A stretch of DNA of 8,356 bases, taken from contig JBLHWM010000156.1 of NCBI GenBank assembly GCA_047629095.1, positions 1 through 8,356 on the forward strand, written 5' to 3'. A program made the position numbers and the translations under genes. Below, one piece after another: positions 1 to 5,726 of this stretch (its first letter is position 1; every line of letters begins with the position of its first letter). A model generated the notes under the pieces. It was not told where the DNA came from and did no database searches. It saw nothing but the letters and a program-made list of their open reading frames with translations. Source of the DNA: CALBMX01 sp047629095 (GTDB taxonomy: Bacteria > Planctomycetota > UBA1135 > GCA-002686595).

Positions 1-559
1 TCATTAGACTGCCGGACAGCTCGACCTCGCCGACGCGGAACGCCGCGAAGCCGGGAGTCCACGCGGGCTCCATGCCGGCGAGATAGAGGGCGAGGGATCC
101 CTCGGAGTTCGCATACCAGATCGTTAGGGGTAAGCCGGGCCGCTCGGGGTCCTCGAAGGTTGCAGCGAAGCCGTCCTCGGCCATGTTCCAGAGGCGACCG
201 TAGAAGCGGAAGCCGGACTTGGTCCAAGTGAGACCGACCTTTTCTAGAAGCGCGGCGATCTCTTCCCCGCCGGGCTCTTGGAGCCGCGCGGGTGTGGCGA
301 GAACAATACGCGGTAGCTGCTCATCGACCGCCGCCGCTCCGGGCTCGAGCACGACTAACTTATAGCCGTGAAAGCGCCCAGTTGCCATGGATGCCGAGGC
401 GAGGCTCGCCGGTCCCGAAGGGTAGACCTGCACCTCCTGGGAGGAGACGAAGTTGTGGCGAAGCTCCCACAGATCCGACGCGCTCGAAGCGGGACGAGGC
501 AGGAGGATCAGGAGCAAGACCGCGCCCAAAAGGCGCCAAGAGAGCGGGGCCGAAAACAT
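1..559 (-). CDS. Secreted protein of unknown function, N-terminal part (runs off left edge)
   Basis: An open frame starts at ATG 559-557 and stays open for 186 codons to the window edge, so the C-terminus is missing. Residues 1-27 form a clear Sec signal peptide: a short basic N-terminus (R9), a Leu/Ile-rich core at 10-20, and a likely cleavage after SSA at 25-27. The mature part is mixed alpha/beta in composition, with an 'LPRIVLAT' strand at about 82-89, a helix at about 98-108, and an aromatic stretch, GFRFYGRLWN, at 116-125. I see no catalytic motif in the visible portion. The protein is probably periplasmic or surface-located. It could be the N-terminal region of a larger secreted enzyme, but nothing here proves that. 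The start is supported by the signal peptide and by a TAAGCT box six bases upstream. It is transcribed away from the subtilase gene. Confidence 0.75.
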   Translation of the reverse strand, partial: MFSAPLSWRLLGAVLLLILLPRPASSASDLWELRHNFVSSQEVQVYPSGPASLASASMATGRFHGYKLVVLEPGAAAVDEQLPRIVLATPARLQEPGGEEIAALLEKVGLTWTKSGFRFYGRLWNMAEDGFAATFEDPERPGLPLTIWYANSEGSLALYLAGMEPAWTPGFAAFRVGEVELSGSLM

Positions 560-565
560 GCAGGA

Positions 566-571
566 AGCTTA
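566..571 (-). promoter_or_regulatory. -10-like box TAAGCT placed for a leaderless transcript
   Basis: Read on the minus strand, TAAGCT is followed by exactly six bases (TCCTGC) and then the ATG at 559. A transcript starting about seven bases after the box would begin at the start codon. The same hexamer class at the same spacing precedes the genes at 2722 and 7863. No good -35 sequence is seen at 16-18 bases, which keeps confidence moderate. Confidence 0.4.
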
Positions 572-729
572 CCTGTCTAGGGGCTCCAAAGCCCTAAAGA
601 ACCGATCTGAAGCGGCGCCAACCCCGATCGAGGGGTAGATTTAAGAACACGCGTGGAATCGCGTCCGTGTAGGGAACTCGCAGTCACGGAGCGCCGTCTC
701 TCTTGTAGGCCTAGGAAGCGCATGGCGCG

Positions 730-735
730 TATACT
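730..735 (+). promoter_or_regulatory. Candidate -10 box TATACT upstream of the subtilase gene
   Basis: TATACT matches the sigma-70 -10 consensus at five of six bases and lies 65 bases before the subtilase ATG, giving a leader of roughly 60 nt. The nearest -35-like sequence, TTGTAG at 703-708, is 21 bases away, which is too far for a standard promoter. This is the best candidate in the 560-800 spacer, but it is weak. Confidence 0.25.
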
Positions 736-800
736 GGGCTTCCCCCCCCTGCTGGCTAGATCCCAGCCTTGTTCCAAGCCCCTCTCCGAATAGAAATAGC

Positions 801-2597
801 ATGAAGCCGTCCACTAAGACAGTGATCACCTTTGCCGCCGCCCTCTGCCTCGGCTCGACCTCCTTAGCCCAGGAAGCGTTCTCTCCGATTCAGATCGCCC
901 AGGGTGACCTCGAGGCCGCCATTGTTGGCGAGGCCCCGTTCCTCGCGGATCAAGTCATCGTCCGCTTCATTGACGGCGTAGACTTCGAAGCCGCTGGGCG
1001 TCTTTTGGACGGCGAGCGCTTCTTCGTGAGCGAGGCTCTTGTGCCCGCTCTCAACATGCACTTGGTGCGCATCAACGACAAGACCCGCGTTGCCGAGGTG
1101 ATCGAAGAGCTCAGCGCAATGGAGTCCGTACTCTATGCCAGCCCCGACGGCGTTAGCACGTCCAGGGACACCCTGCCGAACGACCCGTCCTACGGAGGAC
1201 TGTGGGCCCACACCAAGATGCAGTCTGCGAAGGCCTGGGACCTTGGTACCGGTAGCAGCGAGTTCGTGATCTCGGTTGTAGATGGCGGTTGCAAGATCAA
1301 CCACGTGGACATCGCTCCGAACCTCTACAGGAACTTGGCGGAGATCAACGGCACCAACGGCGTCGATGACGACGGCAACGGCTACGTCGACGACAAGAAC
1401 GGCTGGAACGCTTACAACAACAACGGCAACATTCCGAACGACGGACACGGCACCCACTGCAACGGCATCGCCGGTGCCCAGGGTAACAATGGTACGGGAG
1501 TGACCGGTGTGAACTGGAACACGACCCTGATGCCAGTAGCTGGAAGCACCGGTTCGACCTCGGTTGTGACCAAAGCCTACAACTACGTCTACAACCAGAA
1601 GAACCAGTGGATCAACTCCGGTGGCTCGAAAGGCGCCAACGTGGTTGTCACGAGCAACTCGTTTGGTATCGACAAGGGCAACTGCAACACGACCTACAAG
1701 GCGTGGGACGACCTCTACAACTTGATGGGTTCCGTGGGCGTTCTGTCCTGTGGTGCGACCGCCAACGCCAACTGGAATATTGACAGCGTCAAGGACACCC
1801 CCACCGGTTGCGCCAGTGACTTCATGGTGTCGGTGACGAACACCACCTCCAACGACACCAAGAACAATGGTGCGGCTTACGGCCTCAACACGATTGACTT
1901 GGGTGCACCGGGCACGGGCATCAATAGCACTTACTCAAACGGTGGCTACGCCAGCTTGACGGGTACCTCGATGGCTACGCCCCAGGTGGCCGGCGCGATC
2001 GCGTTCATGCACAGCGTGGCGAGCACCGACTTCGCGACCCTGCGCTCGTCCAACCCGGCCCAGGCCGCTCTTGAGCTCAAGACCATGCTGATGAACAGCG
2101 TGGACCCCCTGAGCAGCTTGAACGGCAAGACGGTCTCCGGTGGACGCCTGAACCTCTTCAAGGCTGGTCAAGCCATTGCTAACTTTGGCGGCGGCGGAGG
2201 TCCTGTCGGAGGCGACGGAACGGTCACCGCTTATGGAATGGGCCTAGGTGGTGCCAATATCGGCAGCTTGGTCTCCCCCAGCGTCCCGAACATCGGCACC
2301 ACGATGCAGTTCACTGCAACGGGCTTCTTGAACACCTCGAGCCTTCGCATGGTGCTCTCCACCGGCCAATCGGCTGTCCCGATCTTGGGTGGCACCCTGC
2401 TGGTGGACTTTAGCACCATCGCTGTGGACCAAACTTTCGGCCCCACGTTCTTCGGCGCGGCCGTGACCAGTATCGCTATCCCCGCCCTCCCGGGCATCAT
2501 TGGCCTGACGGTCTATACCCAGGTCGGCGGCATTGACGCCACCCAGAGCCAGGGCGTCGCCCTCAGCAACGGTCTGGCCCACACGATCGGCTCCTAA
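801..2597 (+). CDS. Secreted subtilisin-like (S8, proteinase K-type) serine protease with C-terminal accessory domain
   Basis: This is an exported endopeptidase. Residues 1-23 are a Sec signal peptide (K2 and K6, hydrophobic core 8-17, cleavage likely after SLA). Residues about 50-118 look like an intramolecular-chaperone propeptide (start 'QVIVRF'). The catalytic domain spans about 135-460, with the triad Asp161 (VVDGG), His216 (GHGTHC) and Ser390 (GTSMATP); Asn322 is the likely oxyanion-hole residue. Between Asp and His is an acidic insert, DDDGNGYVDD at 189-198, typical of a calcium site in this family. Cysteines at 164, 220, 295, 317 and 337 could form disulfides; HGTHC resembles proteinase K. 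A Gly-rich linker (463-473) leads to a C-terminal beta-rich domain of about 125 residues, probably for surface attachment or sorting. The ATG at 801 is chosen because it directly precedes the signal peptide; there is no Shine-Dalgarno sequence. The gene appears monocistronic, with hairpins after the stop. The physiological substrate is unknown; nutrient scavenging or surface-protein processing are both possible. Confidence 0.93.
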   Translation: MKPSTKTVITFAAALCLGSTSLAQEAFSPIQIAQGDLEAAIVGEAPFLADQVIVRFIDGVDFEAAGRLLDGERFFVSEALVPALNMHLVRINDKTRVAEVIEELSAMESVLYASPDGVSTSRDTLPNDPSYGGLWAHTKMQSAKAWDLGTGSSEFVISVVDGGCKINHVDIAPNLYRNLAEINGTNGVDDDGNGYVDDKNGWNAYNNNGNIPNDGHGTHCNGIAGAQGNNGTGVTGVNWNTTLMPVAGSTGSTSVVTKAYNYVYNQKNQWINSGGSKGANVVVTSNSFGIDKGNCNTTYKAWDDLYNLMGSVGVLSCGATANANWNIDSVKDTPTGCASDFMVSVTNTTSNDTKNNGAAYGLNTIDLGAPGTGINSTYSNGGYASLTGTSMATPQVAGAIAFMHSVASTDFATLRSSNPAQAALELKTMLMNSVDPLSSLNGKTVSGGRLNLFKAGQAIANFGGGGGPVGGDGTVTAYGMGLGGANIGSLVSPSVPNIGTTMQFTATGFLNTSSLRMVLSTGQSAVPILGGTLLVDFSTIAVDQTFGPTFFGAAVTSIAIPALPGIIGLTVYTQVGGIDATQSQGVALSNGLAHTIGS

Positions 2598-2614
2598 CCA
2601 AGGACCATCGAGCG

Positions 2615-2636
2615 GGCCTCCCCCTCGGGGAAGGCC
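2615..2636 (+). terminator. Short imperfect hairpin after the subtilase gene
   Basis: GGCCT (2615-2619) pairs with AGGCC (2632-2636), and CCCC pairs with GGGG (2627-2630) across a small bulge. It begins 18 bases after the stop codon, and no T-tract follows. It may stabilise the 3' end or assist the stronger hairpin just downstream. Confidence 0.35.
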
Positions 2637-2644
2637 AATCTAAG

Positions 2645-2679
2645 ACTGGGGCCAGGTAGCCATGCTGCCTGGCCCCAGT
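2645..2679 (+). terminator. Strong 16-bp hairpin terminator after the subtilase gene
   Basis: Arms 2645-2660 (ACTGGGGCCAGGTAGC) and 2664-2679 are fully complementary apart from one G-U pair, with a three-base loop (CAT). It lies 48 bases after the subtilase stop. The following bases (TCCGTTCTCGCTTT) are T-rich but not a continuous T-tract, so it may be a slow or Rho-assisted terminator. It insulates the protease gene from the methyltransferase/kinase unit, whose own start is only 43 bases further on. Confidence 0.65.
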
Positions 2680-2709
2680 TCCGTTCTCGCTTTGTGCGGC
2701 CCCGCCGAT

Positions 2710-2715
2710 TAAACT
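2710..2715 (+). promoter_or_regulatory. -10-like box TAAACT placed for a leaderless transcript
   Basis: TAAACT is followed by six bases (GCCCCC) and the ATG at 2722. The 15-mer TAAACTGCCCCCATG differs at only two positions from that at 7851-7865. A -35 match is not evident; the best 17-base-spaced hexamer, TCGCTT at 2687-2692, is poor. Its place just after the terminator hairpin fits a promoter for the two-gene unit. Confidence 0.42.
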
Positions 2716-2721
2716 GCCCCC

Positions 2722-3423
2722 ATGGCAGCTCCCCACTCCTCCACGCCGAACTCGATCCGCAACTACTCGGATCGGCACCTCGACCCCGCCCAAGCTGCGG
2801 CCTATCGAGTCAAGTTCCAGCGCTCTTTCACCCGTCGCATGAGTACCGCCCGGGAGACGCGCCTTGTGGCCGGCGCCTTTCGGCTGGCCCTTCAGCATGT
2901 CGAGCAACCCGCCGTCGTTCTCGACTACCCTTGTGGCGCCGGTCGCTTCGCGCCCATCTTCGCGGGCGCCTGCGCGGGTTACCTCGCGGGGGACCACTCG
3001 CCGCATATGATCGCCATTGCCAGCGACGTGCTCCGGAGCGCGGGCATGGGCGATAAGTTAGTGGGAACGACCGAGGGAGACGCTCGTAAGATGAACCTCG
3101 AGGACAACGCCGTGGACCTGGCCGCGAGCATGCGCCTCTTGCACCACTTCCCCGACCAAGTGGACCGCCTCGCGATCCTTCGGGAGCTGCGCCGGGTCTC
3201 GAAGGGGCCCCTTGTGACCAGCTTCTTGGACGCGTCGTCCACCAAGCAACGCAGCCACCTGCGCCGGTGCAAGAAGCGCGGCAAGGCCAGCCGCCGCGTG
3301 CTGCTTACCCCCGAACAGTTTGCCGCCGAGGCGGCCCAAGCAGGCTGGACCGTGAGCCGCACTTGGAAGCTCTCCAACCTATTCTCCGGCCAGTGCGTGG
3401 CCCTGCTACTTCCCCATGGCTAA
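2722..3423 (+). CDS. Class I SAM-dependent methyltransferase, small
   Basis: This 233-residue cytosolic protein has a Rossmann methyltransferase fold. The SAM-binding motif I is VVLDYPCGAGRF at 65-76, of the 'D-x-P-C-G-x-G-R' type. An acidic residue, Asp91 (GDHS), ends beta2 and should bind the ribose. Then come GDARKMNLEDNAVDLA at 119-134 (motifs II/III region) and LLHHFPD at 139-145. The length is normal for a stand-alone enzyme. A very basic segment at 175-192 lies before the C-terminal strands and might contact an anionic substrate. The acceptor cannot be read from sequence. The 3' end overlaps the next gene by 8 nt, so the two are probably translated together, and the kinase-like partner suggests a sugar or lipid-core acceptor, which is inference. 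ATG 2722 is preferred because a -10-like box sits six bases upstream and no Shine-Dalgarno sequence is present. Confidence 0.85.
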   Translation: MAAPHSSTPNSIRNYSDRHLDPAQAAAYRVKFQRSFTRRMSTARETRLVAGAFRLALQHVEQPAVVLDYPCGAGRFAPIFAGACAGYLAGDHSPHMIAIASDVLRSAGMGDKLVGTTEGDARKMNLEDNAVDLAASMRLLHHFPDQVDRLAILRELRRVSKGPLVTSFLDASSTKQRSHLRRCKKRGKASRRVLLTPEQFAAEAAQAGWTVSRTWKLSNLFSGQCVALLLPHG

Positions 3424-4120
3424 GCTTTTTTGGCAGAACGATATCTTCGAGGCGGCCTTTCGCGAGGCCGGCCTCGACAGTCTAGACGAGCTTTGCCACG
3501 AGTCCTTGAAGCTCAGTGGCGATGTGGTGACCACAGCGCGCACGCGGCGCTTGATTCGCTTGCATCTGCCGTACAAGGTTCCCGGCACCGATGGCGTAGG
3601 CCAGCCCGTGAGCTTCTATGTCAAGACCCAGGTCGTGCCCACCTTTGGGGTGCCACCTAAGAAGTGGTTGAGCTACTTCATGAAGGGCACGCCGGTTGGA
3701 CGTGAGGGGCGCAGCCTGAGACGCCTAGCCGACCTGAATGTCAAGACGCCCCTTTTGGTTGCCGCAGGTGCGCGCGGTCACTTTCCAGGCACCATGAAGG
3801 CCGTGATCATCACCCGCGGCCTCGACACACATATGGATCTTGAGGCGTACCTCGAGCAGGAGACCGATGACCAAAAGCGCATGGTGACTGCCGATTGCGC
3901 ACGGCTTCTCGTTAAGGCTCTGCACAAGCGCGGCTTCTCCCTCGGCGGTGCTCGCTACCGCAATTTTCTGGTGCCCAAGATCGGCACCGAGTCCATCTTC
4001 CAGGTGGCACTGATCGACCAGCCCGATTTTGGGCGCGCACCGCATAGACGCGCCCGCGACCTCAGGCTGATGAGCCAAGATCACGGGCGCTTCTTCTCAG
4101 GGTCTCAGAAAGGGTCTTAG
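3416..4120 (+). CDS. Lipopolysaccharide (Kdo/WaaP-like) kinase family protein, possibly a pseudokinase
   Basis: This 234-residue protein has the protein-kinase-like fold of the WaaP/Kdo kinase group, enzymes that phosphorylate LPS inner-core sugars at the inner membrane. Landmarks in order: FYVK with Lys70 as the ATP-binding lysine, Glu97 (GREGRSLRRL) as its helix-C partner, a hinge-like stretch VIITRGLDTHMDLEAYL (130-146), His170 (ALHKRGF), the catalytic loop SLGGARYRNFLV (175-186), and LID with Asp201 as the metal-binding Asp. In active members the loop reads about H-x-D-x-x-x-x-N. Here Leu176 and Gly178 occupy the His and Asp positions, while Asn183 is kept. The protein is thus either a catalytically dead sensor/scaffold or uses another base. 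Its ATG lies inside the methyltransferase gene (8-nt overlap), implying translational coupling. Its stop interleaves with that of the convergent gene. Family assignment is by motif pattern only. Confidence 0.72.
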   Translation: MAKLFWQNDIFEAAFREAGLDSLDELCHESLKLSGDVVTTARTRRLIRLHLPYKVPGTDGVGQPVSFYVKTQVVPTFGVPPKKWLSYFMKGTPVGREGRSLRRLADLNVKTPLLVAAGARGHFPGTMKAVIITRGLDTHMDLEAYLEQETDDQKRMVTADCARLLVKALHKRGFSLGGARYRNFLVPKIGTESIFQVALIDQPDFGRAPHRRARDLRLMSQDHGRFFSGSQKGS

Positions 4121-5511
4121 TTCGATTCCCGCTGGACACTGTCCATTTGAGCACGATCCACCTTGGTCTCCGCTTTCGGGAGCGGGCTCGGGACGGCCTG
4201 GTCGCCGGCTGGCGTCAAGAGGTCGTGGGCCAGGGCCGGGGAAGGAGTCACCACAACGTCGTTGTGCTGCTCGGCGGCGATCGTGCGCTCGGCAATCATG
4301 GCCGAGTAGAACTGGGCCACATCGAATTCGTGAGGAGCGTAGACCAACTCGAGTCCCATCAGCTGATGGAGCGCCATGAGGGCCTCTTCAAGGCTCGCGC
4401 CGTCGCCGGTCATGACCTCGACAAGGTTCAAGCCACTGAACGGCTCGCGCTGGTCGCGCAGGGCAAAGAGCGCGGTCAGCGCCGGTGAAGGGCGGACGGA
4501 GACGGGCTCTTCCGAGCCGCGCTGAACCGTCAGTCCATCCATGTGGGTCGAGCCCCAGTAGTTCTTCGTCGTCACGCCGAAGGTCGTGTCGGGATGCACC
4601 ATGAAGTGCGTCTCGCCGGCCTTGGTCAGATCGAAGCGCGTCCGGGGTGCGTTGCTCTTGTGGGAGATCGTGAAGTTCAAGCGCTCGGGGTTGCGCTGCT
4701 CTTCCACCAAGCGGAACTGCTCGCCCATGGGCAGGCTGCGCACGCGCTCGAGATCGGCCTTGGTCAGGCCAAGGGACTCGAAGTCCCAGGAACTTGTGTC
4801 TTGCCAGCGGATGAAGCGCATGTCTGAGGCCTCAATGGCCTGCCAGATTGCGCTCACATCCAAGTGCACTTCGCCGCTCTGCATGTAGCTGTCGACAAAC
4901 TCAGCGTCATCCACCAGGGATGCGCGGCGCCAGTCGGCGTTGTTCGGTTCGGCCTGCACCATATGGTCGACTTGATCACGGGCAGCCTCAAGGCGCTCGC
5001 GGAGGGGCGCATTGCGCTCGATCGCACCGTTGATCGCCTCGGAGATGAGCGCGTAATGGGCACGGCCGCCGCGTAGATTCGCAGTGACCAGTCCGTGCTC
5101 GGCGAGCATCGGACGCAAGGCCGCAAGCAGAGACTGAAAGTCCATGCCTTGGGCCGGGTTGTCGTTGATTCGAATCACATCGTAGCCGCCTTCGGGGATG
5201 TCGACGCAGGCGAGCGAGTCGAAGGCCACCTTTTGAAAGGTGATGTTGTTCAGGCCGCGGGCTGCAGCCTCTTGGCGCGCCTCTTCCAGTGCGGTCTCGT
5301 TGCAGTCAATGCCGAGGAACTCGACATCGGGCTGGGTACCGGCGCTGATCAGGGCTTCGCTTCCGCGGCTACAGCCGACGTCGAGGACCTGGATGGAGCG
5401 CGGGAGGACGCGGGATTTTTCACCGTAGCTGAGCACCAGGCGCGCGCAAAAGCCGTCGCCTCGGCTGGTCGTATCGGCAATCGTGTTCGAGTCTTGGGTG
5501 TTCTGGTTCAT
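4117..5511 (-). CDS. SAM-dependent methyltransferase with long C-terminal accessory region
   Basis: With the start at ATG 5511-5509 the product has 464 residues. The N-terminal part is a class I methyltransferase: motif I is QVLDVGCSRGSE (41-52) and the acidic residue after beta2 is Asp69 (FLGIDCNE). YDVIRINDN (110-118) is the beta4 region and the helix-strand LLAALRPMLAEHGLVTANL (128-146) follows. Residues about 160-285 resemble the helical second domain of protein-lysine-methyltransferase-like proteins ('FVDSYM..GEVHLDVSAIWQAIEAS'). Residues 290-400 look like a small winged-helix-type module, and the last 60 are Pro/Ala-rich and probably disordered. The substrate is unknown; a protein or envelope glycolipid are both possible. 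An in-frame GTG at 5604 would add 31 residues, but the extension is unlike a domain or signal peptide, so the shorter form is preferred. It lies 215 bases downstream of the exporter gene on the same strand. Confidence 0.8.
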   Translation of the reverse strand: MNQNTQDSNTIADTTSRGDGFCARLVLSYGEKSRVLPRSIQVLDVGCSRGSEALISAGTQPDVEFLGIDCNETALEEARQEAAARGLNNITFQKVAFDSLACVDIPEGGYDVIRINDNPAQGMDFQSLLAALRPMLAEHGLVTANLRGGRAHYALISEAINGAIERNAPLRERLEAARDQVDHMVQAEPNNADWRRASLVDDAEFVDSYMQSGEVHLDVSAIWQAIEASDMRFIRWQDTSSWDFESLGLTKADLERVRSLPMGEQFRLVEEQRNPERLNFTISHKSNAPRTRFDLTKAGETHFMVHPDTTFGVTTKNYWGSTHMDGLTVQRGSEEPVSVRPSPALTALFALRDQREPFSGLNLVEVMTGDGASLEEALMALHQLMGLELVYAPHEFDVAQFYSAMIAERTIAAEQHNDVVVTPSPALAHDLLTPAGDQAVPSPLPKAETKVDRAQMDSVQRESN

Positions 5512-5726
5512 GGCAAGGGTTCCCCGAGTGGGTCGGGGATAGGGAAAGGAATGCCCGATCCGTTGGGACCAGGTGGAAATCATCTCCCCATGTCTCGACC
5601 ACACTTGGAAAACCCTTTAGGCCCGGAAAGATTTCCCGTGGCCTTTTCTGGGCTGGCCCCAAGTCTGGGACACCCAGTCCCCCCTTATAAAGATCCTAGC
5701 CCGCCGACGGTCCCGCCTGGAGCAGC
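5512..5726. other. 215-bp spacer between exporter and methyltransferase genes
   Basis: No convincing gene is seen here. On the minus strand it holds a TTTATAAG stretch (5691-5684) without a -35 partner, and a 5-bp hairpin CTGGG/CCCAG (5665-5677). A promoter for the downstream methyltransferase could lie here, but I cannot place one with confidence. Confidence 0.4.
5521..5539 (-). promoter_or_regulatory. Hairpin just upstream of the methyltransferase start
   Basis: TCCCCGA and TCGGGGA form a perfect 7-bp stem with a 5-nt loop. It ends only 9 nt before the preferred ATG (5511). In mRNA it would cover the region where a ribosome binds, so it could limit or tune initiation. If the GTG at 5604 were the true start this would simply be coding sequence. 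Confidence 0.3.

Noticed and set aside
292..597. Plus-strand open frame at the left end
   Set aside because: It is Arg/Pro-rich with no motif, and lies opposite the secreted protein that has a convincing signal peptide.
621..636. ACCCC/GGGGT inverted repeat in the left spacer
   Set aside because: A 5-bp stem is expected by chance in GC-rich DNA, and its place upstream of both neighbours does not suit a terminator.
841..855. Possible lipobox in the subtilase signal peptide (Cys16)
   Set aside because: The residues before Cys16 are Ala-Ala-Leu, with Leu at -1 where Gly, Ala or Ser is needed; a normal signal-peptidase I site follows at residue 23.
864..1457. Long minus-strand open frame opposite the subtilase
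   Set aside because: Its composition is Val/Ala/Asp-rich without any domain, and it lies antisense to the catalytic core of a clear protease; it is a by-product of the codon use there.
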